A stretch of 64,000 nucleotides of DNA. Source: Siphonodentalium dalli (lineage: Eukaryota > Mollusca > Scaphopoda > Gadilida > Siphonodentaliidae). Made by a program: the position numbers and the translations under genes. The notes under the pieces are model-generated. The model had not been told where the DNA came from, did not search any database, and was given only the letters and a program-made list of their open reading frames with translations. Location of the stretch: assembly GCA_032622095.1 (NCBI GenBank), contig CP136069.1:87008958-87072957 (forward strand). Reading direction: 5' to 3'. Every line of letters begins with the position of its first letter. Position 1 is the first letter of the stretch. This document shows, piece by piece, positions 32,196 to 44,585 of this stretch.

Positions 32196-33140
32196 AACGA
32201 TGCACCAATACCTTGACGTTGTCGGCGGTCTTTCAGTGCTTCATGTTCGGTGCCATTGGCGCTTTAGAGTTCTTATAGTTTTCAGAACCGTAAATTTGAA
32301 TCGGCAGACTTTGAGCGATTCATAAGACGGTGCCCTTGGCGATTTAAAGGTGTTATAGTTTCAGAACCGTAAATTTAAAGTCCTCATAGCTTCAAAATAT
32401 AAATTTGAATGTTCTTGGACGGTCTTTGAGTACTTTCATGATCACCGCCAAACGGTGCCATATAGAATTTATAAAACACACACCCACCGCTGCTTGTTTC
32501 TCAGTCTTTGAACATTTGCAGAGCGGTGCCATATAGCATTTATGAAACACACCCCACACCGCTCTTTGTTTCACAGTCTTTGAACACTTGCAGATCGGTG
32601 TCATTCTCTCCACAAAAAGCCTCTTGTACCAAAAAACCTTGGAAAATGTATATAGTACTTTGTTAGAATCGCTTTGGAACATTCTTGGACGGTCTTAGAG
32701 TAGTGTCAGGATGATGCCATGATTGGTGCCAATAGGTACCCCCTTTGATGTCCCTGAACCCTTTTTAAACGCTCTCATAGCTTCAAAACATAAATTTGAA
32801 TGTTCTTGGACGGTCTTTGAGTACTTTCATGATCACCGCCAAACGGTGCCAAATAGCATTTATAAAATACACACCCACCGCTGCTTGTTTCTCAGTCTTT
32901 GAACATTTGCAGATCGGTGCCATATAGCATTTATGAAACACACCCCACACCGCTCTTTGTTTCACAGTCTTTGAACACTTGCAGATCGGTGCCATTCTCT
33001 CCAAAAAAACCTCTGGTACCAACCAAACTTGGAACCGTATATAGTACTTTGTTAGAATCGCTTTGGAACATTCTCGGGCGGTCTTGGAGTAGTGTCAGGA
33101 TGATGCCATGATTGGTGCCAATAGGCACCCCTTTGATGTT
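32196..33140. repeat. Direct repeat block near the right end of the Maverick
   Basis: Two copies of a roughly 365-bp unit (about 32384-32750 and 32775-33140) share TTCTTGGACGGTCTTTGAG, CGGTGCCATATAGC and GGTGCCAATAGG blocks. Each copy holds an inner tandem of about 75 bp (CGGTGCCATATAGCATTTAT type). A degenerate short copy lies at 32200-32300. Reading frames inside mirror the repeat and are not convincing genes. It could be part of the terminal or subterminal region. Confidence 0.7.
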
Positions 33141-33610
33141 TACCAATTCCCCCCTCCACCCATAAGCTTTCATCATCATATACTATCAAGAGGACAAAAT
33201 TGGTAAAATTCCTGCATAATTTCCGGTGTCGGATATACACAGCGGTCTTGTAAAAACACCTGATGATATCCGCTTCCCAAACTAAAAACCGTCATTTACA
33301 CATGGAACCAAAAAGAGCGTTAAGTGTTAGCTTAGTCCTTATATGGTAGCAATAAAGAGCGTTTATTTCAGCTTTCAGCAAAATATTTACAACTGGAAAA
33401 TGGATGTAATCGCGGAGAGTATTTTTCAGAGCAAATGCAGCCGGTATATCAATAGTTCGTGTATTTGTCGACCTATTTGGTGATGTGGACCGATGTTCAA
33501 CCGAATTGCGGATTGATTGATTGAGGGTTTAACGTCGTTTTAGCCGCTATGCCATATCACGACCAAGAACATAATCAGGGATAAACAAGAGCATCGCTAG
33601 GGCGTGGCAA
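33141..33610. other. Region between the Maverick repeats and the 170-bp array
   Basis: No gene recognised. It probably contains the right boundary of the Maverick, which I cannot place without the left end. GATTGATTGATTGAGGGTTT at 33513-33532 marks the start of a different, non-coding repeat. Confidence 0.4.
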
Positions 33611-33611
33611 A

Positions 33612-35820
33612 ATACGCCCTTTAGCCATTTCGAATTGTACTATCGCAAAATAAGATAATACTTTGAGCTTACATTTAAAGAAAATCTGATATACCCCTAA
33701 TTTCAATGCCAAAATGTGGTCAAATTCTAAGTCGAAAAATGGCCATAACTCATGTAAAAATAATTAGACAGAACCTATATTCAAACTTGGCGTGTAGTTT
33801 TAGCTGGGAAATACACATACCAGCTTTGGTTCAGCTCAAATAATAAAAACTGGAGTTATCGGTCGGAAACCAAAATGTTATGAAATTGGTCAAATTCTAA
33901 GTTGAAAAATGGCTATAACTCATGTAAAAATAATTAGACAGAACCTATATTCAAACTTGGCGTGTAGTTTTAGCTGGGAAATACACATACCAACTTTGGT
34001 TCAGATAAAATAATCCAAACTGGAGTTACCGGTCGGAAACCAAAAATATTAACAGACGGTCAAATTCTAAGTCGAAAAAGGGCCGTAACTCATGTAAAAA
34101 TAATTGGACGGAACCCATATATCGAACTTGGCCTGTATCTTTAGCTGAGAAATACACATACCAACTTTGGTTCAAAATGAAGCACTGACTATTATGGCAA
34201 ATAAAGTTAATCCATTTTGGAAAAGCGTTATACAGCGTTATATCAGCACAGCCCCACAAGACATCCAATCCCAATCCATTTATTGGAATAAATATATAAA
34301 AATAGACAATCATATGCTCTTAAACACTAAATGGATAAAGCAGGGTGTATTTTTTATAAATGACTTGTTGAAAGATGATGGTGGACTCTTAGACTATCCA
34401 TCATTCTGTAGCACTTATAATTTACAAATTCCTTTCACACACTATCAAGGACTGTTGAATGCGATACCATCCCAATGGAGAGCATGTTTGAGAAATAGTG
34501 AGAAACTTGAATCAATTAAAAAAGTAAAAAAAAAATTCTCGGGAAATTTTGTAAGATTTTTTACCCAATTATTCTTAGACAATATGCTGAAACACCTTCC
34601 CACATACAAAAAAAATGGTCTAATAGACTTGGAATAGCTTTATGTGATTTGGATTGGAAACAAATATATAGGAACCCATATCATATCACAGATGATACTG
34701 GCCTGATAAGTTTTCAATACAAAATTAATCAAGACATACTGTATACAAATTCAAAATTATTCAATTGTAAACTGTCATAAACAGAATTATGCTCTTTTTG
34801 TGGGAACACGAAAGAAACAATTATACATCTCTTTTGGGATTGCCCCATTTCAAAATCAGTTCTACTTCAACTCCAACATAAGTTAAAAGAAAAGTGTGAT
34901 ATTACATTCGAATTAAAACCAGAGTATACTGTCCTAGGTATGCATGGAGATATACATCCCAATGATACCCTTGATATCTGTACAATGCTGTATAGAAAAT
35001 TTATTTACTCATGTAAGATGAGGGCTACCAACCCAACTATAAATGGACTTCTTGAATTTTTTAAATATTATAAAAGAATTGAAACTCTAAACACATATTC
35101 CTTGAATGATAGAAGTAAAAAATATGGGGAAAGATGGGAAGCTCTGGAAGCAATTCTTCGCAATTGAAAACAAGGCAATATCTACTTCTCAGTGAAGCTA
35201 TTACTCAAACATGCTCATAATATGGATTTAATAACTCCCCCCCACGACAGTTCAGAAATAAGTGATCATAAGTATCCACGTTTCACAAATACACTGATTA
35301 TTCACAAAAAAAATTATTACTTGTTTTATATTTTGTTACTTTATATTTACAAATTACATTTAATCATATATACATGTATGTTCATATATACCTAAAAATA
35401 TTTGAAAATGTTATACAATACTGAATAAGACTAATGTCACATGATGAAATTTAAAAAATGATCTGAATAAAAAAATATTAAAAAAAAAAAAAACTTTGGT
35501 TCAGATCAAATAATCCAAACTGGAGTTATCGGTCGGAAACCAAAAATGTTAACAGACGGTCAAATTCTAAGTCGAAAAAGGGCCGTAACTCATGTAAAAA
35601 TAATTGGACATAACCCATATTCGAACTTGGCCTGTATCTTTACCTGGGAAATACACATACCAACTTTGGTTCAGATCAAATAATCCAAACTGGAGTTATC
35701 GATCGGAAACCAAAAATGTTAACGGACGGACGGACGGACAGACAGACGGCAGACATACGGACGGACGGACGGACGGGCAGACTGATAACATAATACGACC
35801 TTTTTTCAAAAAGGGCGTAT
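33612..35820. mobile_element. Non-autonomous element made of a 170-bp tandem repeat, with short inverted ends
   Basis: An 11-bp inverted pair, ATACGCCCTTT at 33612-33622 and AAAGGGCGTAT at 35810-35820, brackets a tandem repeat with a 170-bp period. CAAATTCTAAGT starts at 33721, 33891, 34061 and, after the inserted retroelement, 35561. The right side ends in a (GGAC)n tract at about 35723-35775. The array is split by the L1-like insertion at 34175-35491. True element limits are uncertain. Confidence 0.6.
34163..35503 (+). mobile_element. 5'-truncated L1/Tx1-like non-LTR retrotransposon with target-site duplication
   Basis: The inserted body 34175-35491 ends in a poly(A) run and is flanked by a 12-bp direct repeat, AACTTTGGTTCA, at 34163-34174 and 35492-35503. 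It encodes the C-terminal part of an L1/Tx1-type reverse transcriptase, from NPFWK through an HYQG segment (to 34637), then in another frame a C-x-x-C..HLFW.C zinc-knuckle-like motif (about 34797-34845) and a further stretch to 35167. At least one frameshift and one stop (TAA at 34778-34780) make it dead. The 170-bp period is restored exactly when it is removed. Confidence 0.88.
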
Positions 35821-37050
35821 AAAAAGGATCGTAGCGAAGCAACTGTGTAGATTAAAACAATGCAATGACGAGCAATGTACAAATAAAAGCACCCAGGAGG
35901 AATGTTTCCACTTGGAGTCAGGAATATAAATTCAAGAACTGACTAGCTAGTGTGCCATCATAATATACAACGGATAAAAGTAGTGCAGGAATAGATAATA
36001 AATAGCAACACGAAATTTACAAGGGATTCACATCGAAATATGTAAAGTAGCTTTTAAAATTCGATTTTGCAGTGATACGGTAGGCCCGATTTATAATATT
36101 TGATGAATCGTGCATGCAAGCAGATGGTCGGGTTGGTGAGACATAATGTCATCCTTCACCCAACCGACAGCCTCGATCCACAAATAGCCTATACTGTTTC
36201 TTGTCTTTGAGAGTCAACCGTTTCTCTTCAATCATTTGGTCAAATTTTGAAAGCTCAAAGGTGTAGGCTACCGTACCTCACGTTTGAGTTGCTTTGGCGA
36301 TCTGTTTTTAGAAGCAACGGACGATTTCTCTTTTGGAACAATAGGATCAACTTGCATAGATGGTTCGGAGGAAAAGTCTCAACGGCAGAAGCTGTATCCA
36401 TAACCTGCGCTTCGGGTTCTGATTTTCTGAAACAGGAATAATATCAGGCGCCTCAACTTGTGTTGCGAGTGCTATACATGTAGGCATACTGACGAGTTTG
36501 GTTTGTACGGATCCGTGTCTGAGTGCTGGCATCAAGACACTTTTTTGTAGACACGATTGTGACATGTGGAATGCATGGTTGAGGACCAACTATTTTCTGA
36601 GCATCTATAGCCTATATGAATTCATAGTCCCAAATGGGACATGAACGATCCATTGTGCACAGTGCTCGTGAATTCCACGTAAAAAGTGCCCTAATAGTGA
36701 AAAATTGAAAGTAAGACTGGGAAAGGATGTGATGTGTCATGTTAAAATACAGAGCATGACCGGCATCGGCAGATCATGGGTTAATTTTTTTCTATGCATG
36801 ATGTGGTTATTGCGCATGCGCACAAAATATGCTTAGATATCCGGTTAATCCGAAAGTAAATTAGCGGCAAGTTTGAAAAGAAGGAGTTTTGGCTGCTTAC
36901 CTCTTTTAATTTGGCTGAGTAAGACAGGTAAGTGCATTCTTATATTTAAAAGTATCATAACATCCTATCCCCAGTGTTTTCCCGAGTTGGTATAAAAAAT
37001 TTCATTCATGATTTTGAGTTTAAATCGAATTGAAATTCGGTGAGAGTTAC
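35821..37050. other. Unassigned AT-rich region
   Basis: About 1.2 kb with no recognised gene, repeat or RNA. Short open frames (for example 36247-36441) show no known motif. Confidence 0.5.
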
Positions 37051-37057
37051 AAACACT

Positions 37058-37460
37058 GTAATTCCGTCACAAACGTTTTCCAATATTCTTTGCTACAAAT
37101 AATTGTTTGAAGGGAAAAATTAACAGTCTATGGAAACTGAGTACGTCTGAATATATATCAGAAGTTAATTTGTTGTTGTTACAACCACCAGGGACAATAA
37201 AATATCACATGCCAAAACTGTAGCTGTGGCCGTGACGGAATTACGCTGATTACTGTTTGAAAGTCATTTCAATAACACTCCTAACTATAATACATCCCAT
37301 TTCACCTCCCGTGAAGGAAAACCAACAGGCTATCGAAACTGATCGCGCTCCCTGTGTGGTCTTAGAAATAATATTTCTGTCATGATAATAGAAACATACA
37401 ACTATACGAAAACAAAATATCAAATGCCAAGAACTGGAAGTATGGTCGTGACGGAATTAC
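37058..37460. repeat. Three GTGACGGAATTAC motifs left of the PHD transposase
   Basis: Exact 13-mers at 37058-37070 (- orientation), 37233-37245 (+) and 37448-37460 (+). They belong to a set of 15 sites found only here, at 42.4-43.1 kb, at 46.4-46.7 kb and at 57.35 kb. Confidence 0.85.
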
Positions 37461-37504
37461 AGATTAGTGTGCGAAAGTTAATTTTTATATTTTCTGGGGG
37501 CCAT

Positions 37505-37790
37505 GCAGGGGGGGGGGGGGGGGGGGTTGAAATTTTGTTTGGGAACGGGTGGGACAAGATATCCTGGCAAGCGCCTAGGAAACAGAGTGCTGTCCAATTT
37601 TTGTTCGGGGGAGGGGGTGTTTAATTTTTGGGGGGAATTGGGTGGGGTAACATATCCTGGCAAGCGCCTATGAAACAGAGTGCTGTCCAATTTGTTTAGA
37701 TGTGGGGAGGGGTTGAATATAAATTTTTAGGGAGTGGGTGGGGCAAGATATCGTGGCAAGCGCCTAGGAAACACCCAAAATTAACTGGTA
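37505..37790. repeat. Poly(G) tract and a roughly 97-bp minisatellite
   Basis: A run of about 20 G starting near 37507, then three degenerate units sharing ATCCTGGCAAGCGCC (units near 37547, 37645 and 37740). No gene. Confidence 0.75.
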
Positions 37791-37857
37791 TTCATGATTC
37801 ACCCCCCAAAATTAACTGGTATTCAGGATTCAGGGGGAGGGAGTGATACCCTCACAT

Positions 37858-38333
37858 ATATATAGACAGGGGAGTCAATACAAATCGCCCGATTTGCCAT
37901 GGTCCCATCAAATGTTATATTGTAGCCAATCTACCCTTTCAATCGCTCTAAAACTGCAACGTACGTTCTACAAGAAAATGAACTTGTGCCAATGTGGTGC
38001 TCTAAACTTATTTTTATTACGAATGTGGGAGTTGGAAAGTGAAGACAATTTCACGAAATTATTCAGGACTCAATATTTTATCGTCTACCTTTCATAATGA
38101 AATATCCAGATAGACAATTAAAATATTGAGGAATAATTGCGTGAAATTGTCTTCACTTTCCAACTCCCACATTCGTAATAAAATAAGATAAAGCACCGTA
38201 AGTTGCATTAATTTCTTTGCCGGTCACCTCGTTGCAGTTTTAGAGCGATTGAAATGGTAGATTGGCTAAAATGTGACATTTGATGGGACCATGTATAATC
38301 CGGCGATTTGTATTGACTCCCTTGTCTATATAT
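37858..38333. mobile_element. Full-length foldback MITE (476 bp)
   Basis: Almost the whole segment is one imperfect palindrome. The left arm starts ATATATAGACA and contains GGAGTCAATACAAATCG and GGTCCCATCAAATG; the reverse complements are found in order at the right end. The centre is near 38095, and the inner arms share the CTTCACTTTCCAACTCCCAC block at both sides. Frames inside it are artefacts. Confidence 0.88.
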
Positions 38334-38779
38334 TATGCCGGAGCGTACACGCATTATCAGGGCCCAAACAGGGGTGTATATAGAGAAGACGGAGGGACAG
38401 CGGAGGGGCAGTGGAGCGCGTTGCAAGTCCATGTAATCCAACCGAAACTAGAGCTACAGACATTTTCCGGAGGGTCTCGATTCTTTTGGGATGGGGGAAG
38501 GGGCGTGCATGTCGAATTGCATGTTGTATCATTCGCACCAATTGAACAATACAAAATCAGCGCCCAATGAAACGTGTAGTATAACTTGGATAATTATATG
38601 CATATAAAGTAAGAGTTTGTCAGAAATGGAATCAGCATGTGGGAAGCAAGTCGACTTTACATGTCGCTTTAAATAATGAAACGTTTATACACTTTATAAA
38701 TGTTATATTGTTATTAGCTTAACTTGACGAAGTCACTCTAAGCTATTGCCATGGTGCGTTCTCTGGCGTCTGTGTGTCT

Positions 38780-39345
38780 GTGCATCTGTCCATAATTCCT
38801 TTAACACGGGCTAGAGCCCGCAGCATTGTTCCGATCATCTTGATTTCAGGCATGTACATTGACATGTAGATGGGAAAGAGTGATTTTAACTTCGGCCGGT
38901 CAAAAAACATGGCCGCCAGCAGCCATCTTGGATCCTTTAGTACGGGCTGCAGCGATGATCTGATCCTCATGAAATGTTTCATGTAGGTTGACATTGACAT
39001 GTAGATGGGAACGAGTGCTATTGAGGTCGCCCGGTTAAAAAATATGGCCGCCGGCAGCCATCTTGGATTTCCCCATTATTCTTCACTAAATCCTTTAGCA
39101 CATGGTTACAGCCTTGAGCATTTACTTGATCGTCATGAAATTTGTCATGATGTAGGTTGACATTGACATGTAGATGGGAATGAGTGCTTTTGATGTCGCC
39201 TGGCCAAAAAATATGGTCACCGGCAGCCATCTTGGATTTCATCATTATTCTTCACTAAGTCCTTTAGCACGGGCTACAGCTTGGAGCAGTGACCTGATCA
39301 TCATGAATTTTTTCATGTAGGTTGACCTTGACATGCAGACATTAT
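38780..39345. repeat. Degenerate tandem repeat (GACATGTAGATGGGA units)
   Basis: Four units share TTGACATGTAGATGGGA (or a variant), then ATGGCCGCCGGCAGCCATCT and TCCTTTAGCACGGGCT. Units begin near 38857, 38988, 39158 and 39321, and spacing varies between roughly 130 and 170 bp. No coding potential. Confidence 0.75.
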
Positions 39346-39520
39346 TTGTGTCTTCACCTTCACAATTTATGTATCGACTTTGCCACTCTTAGCATTTGCC
39401 AACTCCGTCGGGGAACATGTGATCAACTTACCTTTTATTAGTTTGCCAATTCGCTTGTATAGGCGGGTATTTCCTGAAGATTTACATCGCGCTTTATCTT
39501 GTTTTGCAGGTTTATTGCGA

Positions 39521-41594
39521 ATGGCGAAGACTGCACTGGAACGACAACGGGCACGCGATTTCACATGAAGTCAAATCTCCGGGAACTCAACAAAGTTAGA
39601 AAAAGAGATGTTGAGAGAAAAAAACGAGACAGATCACTCATGACTCCTGTTGAGCTTCGGACGTTACGCAGGAACACTAAACTTGCCGTTCAGAAGTTCC
39701 GAGCAAAACAGGATGAATATTCAGCTTCGCCAAATGCCGAGAGCTTTGTGCCATCACTGCAGCATTCCCAACAAATGCTTCACTGGGAAAAGCAAGAAGG
39801 AAAGTTTTAAAAGTATTCCCCAAGAGTCCGAGGAGGAAGATAGCCCTCGTTCGCACACTGGCCGCTAAAATGTTGGACGCTTACCTGGTACTGCCATCCA
39901 GTCTATCGTCTGCTACTAGTGAGGCAGATATTCAAAAGGTTATTGCATTCTATGAATGCGATACAATATCGTACCAACTTCCAGGGAAAGCTGACTATGT
40001 AACGATCCGTGACAAAGTGGGAAGCAAGCAACAAATGCAGAAGAGAGTTATGATGATGACCCTAATGGAGGCATTCCAAATCTTCAAACAGGATACTAGT
40101 AATCCAGATGTATCATTAAAGACATCAAAGTTTATATATTTGAGGCCCAAGTGGATTCGATGTACCAGTGATATGCCACACAACACGTGCATCTGCATTT
40201 ACCATGGTAATGTGATTCTGTTACTGGAAGCTCTGCACGCAAAATGCCCAGAAATTCCTATTTATTCAAGAGAAGAATTTGTGCAAGAGTGTGTTTGTTC
40301 TATGGAAAACGAGGAATGTATGTCCGGAAATTGCATTATCTGTGCCGACGGACAGTTGTTCCATGACGTATTTGAACGTCGAGAAAATATCGACTACACA
40401 AACAGCATTACATACAGTCAATGGATACAAGATAACAACAAAATCCTCAAGAAAACAGAACAAAATTGCACCATAGCAGTTGCGCTTAACGAACTGAAGT
40501 CACAACTACCTAATTTTTTATGGGACTGTTTTATTAAACAGAAGCAGTCAACTGCATATAAGGACGATAAATCCGATGTCCAAGACGCCGAAAGCAGCTC
40601 GTGTATCATACACGTTGATTTTGCTGAAAACTTCACCTGCTCGTGGCAAGACGAGGTACATTCGGCTCATTGGCACCAAAACCAGGTGACACTCTTCACA
40701 GTGATGATATACCACCGGGAGACATCAAAAGCGGTTGTAATTGCATCGGACATAAAATATCACGGTTGCTGCTTTCGTGTCCAAATGCCTCCAATTGATC
40801 AAATTCACCATGCAAACAGTAACTGACGTTCAATTTTGGAGCGACGGGCCAACCAGCAGTTTAAGAATAAATACATATTTGTACTGATTGATATTCTCCA
40901 AGTGAAATATGGATTGCGTATATCATGGAACTACACAGCCACAATCCACGACAAAGTGCCGAACGATGCACTTGGTGGTACTGTCAAACGGGTAGTATGG
41001 AGGAAGATAAACAGTAGAAAGGCTCTGGATTTCAATGCTAGGACTTTTGTAGATGCTTGTGAGGGAGCTGTAGCTGCTGATGTAATTCATTTGACAGAAG
41101 AAGATATATCTCAAAAGTGTGAGTCATTGGCAGTGGATAGGCACTGGGAGGGATTGAAAGGTTTCGAGGGCACCCTCAGTACACACTGGGTCAGTGCGGG
41201 AGTTAATGGCGTGATACAAACCAAATATTTTAAAAGTGCCTGTGATATGAGAGAACGTCACATCCAGTACACCGATAACAAATACCATGCACGTCATGAT
41301 ATTCGAGAAGAAATACACGTGACTGAAGGACCAACTGACAAGTCGGCTGTAGGAGGCACAAGCAAGCGGGTTCTGAGAAAGAAAAACGCTCGCAAAAGTG
41401 GCGCGATTGGGAAGCGGCTGCGGGTGTACAGTTGTCCAAAATGCACGTGGTCTTTTGGCGACGAATTAGATCCCAGAAACGCAGACGACTGGATACGCTG
41501 CTCTGCGTGTAAAAGGTGGTACCACTCAATCTGTGGTGAGGAATCTGGAATTATTGACGATGGAGAGGTCTTCGTTTGTTGTGACTGTGTTTAA
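39521..41594 (+). pseudogene. Decayed DDE-type transposase-like gene with C-terminal PHD-like finger
   Basis: An RNase-H/DDE-type transposase-like protein, here broken. In order: a short basic N-terminal region (about 39521-39720) with many Arg/Lys and an RDVERKKRDR helix; a long middle domain (from 39870) with HVDFAENFTCSW as the candidate first acidic site and FWSDGPTS (about 40834-40857) as the second; then GGTVKR and, at the end (41430-41594), a C-x-x-C..WIRC-x-x-C..WYH-x-x-C..CCDC finger of PHD type. The gene changes frame near 39557, around 39750-39860, near 40760 and near 40853; the last two compensate each other. I know this protein type only as uncharacterised proteins in invertebrates, and I do not assign a named superfamily. 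Confidence 0.7.
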
Positions 41595-42379
41595 AGGTGC
41601 AGACAGTGTTTAAGCGCAAATATCCGGTTTCCCAGTTTCATTTAAATGGTTTTGCGAGCCTAAAAATTAACAATATATAGACTGCCGTACACGTTTATGG
41701 AACTCGCTACGTAATATTTTATGCTGACTCGTTGGTACATTTTGGACGTTCACTTGGTATCGGAATACATTTAAACTATACTTAGTTTTTCATTACAATT
41801 GTTTGGGTGTTTGTTTCAAAGAAAAAAAAGGCATTGTGTTGTTTCTGAACTTTCTTCTTCTTGACACTTTTGTTCATGTGTCATTTCATGGTTAATGGTG
41901 TCTATTATTTTGTTCGCTATATAATGTTTATTATATATATGACTACCATCGTTCTCTTAAAATTCAAAAAAGTAAGACATGGACAACATAAACGGCAATT
42001 TGCGTAAAATGATATATACATACACGTATACATACAATTGACCAATCGTCGTCAGTCAACCTGACTGTCTACCCCATGTTATATAGTTAATGAAATTGTG
42101 CATGCAATTGCGATTACGATTCTTGATATTGTCAGAAATGATATAAGCAGTGTCGGTAAATGTAACGTTATGGTTACCTCGCACAGACGGAAGTGAACTT
42201 TGATATGAGCTCTCGGGTCTCCATCAATTTGATGAGTTTTAGATCAGTACGAATACTGGAAAATATGAATAAATAATGTTAGCGAAAATACCGTAAATTC
42301 AATTCAGTCAAATTCCGGCCCATCTAGGTATATATAGAACAATTAATGGCAACAAAGACCCTATCAGCTTCAGTGGGCC
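41595..42379. other. 3' flank of the PHD transposase, no gene seen
   Basis: AT-rich, no recognised features. Confidence 0.5.
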
Positions 42380-43135
42380 GTGACGGAATTACGAGGAATG
42401 GTAATTCCGTCACGATATGATTTGTAATTCCGTCACACGAGATATCATACGGTTTATGCAAATTTCAATTTTATATCTGACTACAAGTTCGGCCAATTTA
42501 CGCTTCACAGGTAGCCATTCAATAGATCCACGTCAAAGGTTGTATAATGATGAGATATTTTCGCACCAAATACAATGCAATCACAACTACCCTACAGCCA
42601 GGGCATTTTCATGTAATTCCGTCACACAGAATTGAGCCACCCTGAAATCTAACGAAACGTGGGTTTCCACGTAGGATAATAGCTTGATTATAAACTAACG
42701 TGTTCCCTCTCGTGCGTATGAATTCCAGCGTGACAGAATCACCAAATTTTACGGAATTTCACTTTTCTGTGGCCTATAAAATCTAAAATTATGACCAGTA
42801 GGGTACCCCTTAAAATAAAAAAACATTGTATATACCATACTAAGTTGTTTGATTATATACAATGCTATGCGTATTTAAGTATCATCTCACTCTGGGTCAA
42901 ATTGTGTCCGTGACGGAATCACCAAAAAAGTGCCATCAATATGAGGGTATAGGTCCGTACTATTGAAAAACCCTGCTCATTCAGCCAAGCTGACCTGGAA
43001 AAAGTTCTCAATTAGCGAAGTAGATACATTATACTTGCAGAAAAAAGCCGCATGATCACTCACTTGTGCGTATATTACTAGCTAACTCGGTTTGTTCGCC
43101 GTGACGGAATCACACAACGGGCGTGACGGAATCAC
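42380..43135. repeat. Cluster of eight GTGACGGAATYAC motifs right of the PHD transposase
   Basis: Sites at 42380-42392 (+), 42401-42413 (-), 42424-42436 (-), 42613-42625 (-), 42730-42742 (+, one mismatch), 42910-42922 (+), 43101-43113 (+) and 43123-43135 (+). The first two form a perfect 13-bp hairpin with an 8-base loop. The left four unmutated sites read AATTAC, the right ones AATCAC. Confidence 0.9.
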
Positions 43136-44585
43136 ATTCAAAAACTGGTAAAACTACACCGAGTTCAAAATGCTTAAATTACATGGAAATATTATTGTAA
43201 GAGAGATATATTGTTTTACCCAGTATTTGTAAGAATGCAGCCGATCCCCTCGAGTGGTATATGAAGTCTAAACTCATCCGATGGCATCGTGATCTACCAT
43301 GCCATTCAACCTTGTTGAAAAGAGTATATATAGACCCTATATATAAAAAAAAGATCTTGCACAACGGCTATGGATTATATTCTTTAGAAAGAACTTTCAA
43401 CAGTGTGGTTAAACTTTTTATTTTAGTCGACATACAGTTAATGGCCCAAACTAGTCATAGACATAGCTGACGTCAGATAATGAATTGCAGGCTAGACTCG
43501 CATACCCAACACCCGCAAAGTCAAAATCTCAAGAGATCATAACAAACTGTTCATTAAAACCATAAATCTAGAAGTCAGCAGGGGGGGGGGGGGGGGGGCA
43601 GGAAAAAAATCCCGGATACAAGGTGGAAATTTTGTATTTTTCAGTTTTGGGGACCCACCACCCCGGGAGCGTAAGTTTTTTCCATCCAGGTCTGGGACAC
43701 CCACCCGGGACTGTAATTTTTTTCCACCCAGGTCTGGGACACCCACCCCCAAAATTGATGAAAATATTGCAAATTATACTAAATAATGTGTTGTTGGCAG
43801 GGTAAGGGTCTCTCATTGTGTCTGCACCGGAACGGAGAGAACGCTGATCAAGTACACCCACAAAAAATAAATAAACAAAGCACATGGCTGAAAAATATAC
43901 CAACAGAACCAGTGACAAAACCTTTAAAAACCCAAATATCTATGGTTATAAAGGTAAAATACCCACTTTAACAGGATAGTTGTATCCCTTATTAGCAATA
44001 GGTTAAAATATGTGCATGTGTAAAGTAAAAACACCATCAATTTTATTAAATAAACACAGTTCCAATCCTCTCCATGTGGGAAATCACTGGTGAGCAATGA
44101 GGAGCTCCCCTTAAAATCATTCTAGGCGAGTGGCGAGTAGCTCTCCTACAAAATGTCAAAGCGAGTAGTATCCCAGCAGGATATGCCGAAGGCATGTCCC
44201 GAAGGCTTGAGGGTGGCAAGTAAGGGAGGGGTCAGGGGGGCCTTCCCCGGAAATTTTGAAAATTAGATGCTCTGAGATTGAATCTGGAGCCTTTTAATGC
44301 TCCAATCACTGTTCAAATGACGATTTTGTGTCAATAAGTGACAAAAATGCAATGTCACATTGCTAATAGTACACAAGCAAGTAAGTTGGTATATTTGAAA
44401 TAAAGTTATCTGATATATTACGCACATTTGAAGCATGTGTATTCTGAGTTATCGACAGTATTTTATTGAACCACGTGTCTCTCTGTTTGTTGTGCAGAAA
44501 TTGTATTGCCGATGTGAATTGTTCGATTTTGAATTAATTCCTCGATCTATTTTAGTAAATAGCGCATATAATAAAAAGAAAACCT
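43136..44585. other. Intervening region with poly(G) and a CCCAGACCTGG minisatellite
   Basis: A G-run at about 43580-43598 is followed by three degenerate copies of a unit containing CCAGGTCTGGGACACCCACC (about 43640-43750). The rest has no recognised feature. Confidence 0.6.

Larger units (their letters stand above)
1..33140. mobile_element. Maverick/Polinton (adintovirus-like) element, left end outside window
   Basis: The genes between the left edge and about 32.1 kb form the Maverick set: protein-primed type B DNA polymerase, FtsK/A32-like packaging ATPase, chromodomain integrase, capsid-type protein and small basic protein. Polymerase and ATPase run rightward; the capsid and integrase block runs leftward and meets them at about 27.8-28.2 kb. 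Several - strand genes overlap by a few bases, as in a viral gene block. The terminal inverted repeats cannot be defined because the left end is missing. The right boundary is an estimate set by the repeat block at 32.2-33.1 kb. A cysteine protease was not found and may lie further left. Polymerase intron 4 adds 21.9 kb, so the element proper is far shorter than this span. Confidence 0.85.

Noticed and set aside
32392-33022. Two similar Cys-containing - strand frames (96 and 79 codons)
   Set aside because: Their similarity is the DNA duplication itself, the frames have no domain, and their starts differ. I list the block as a repeat only.
43537-43918. Gly/Pro-rich frames near 43.6-43.9 kb
   Set aside because: Produced by the poly(G) run and a minisatellite.
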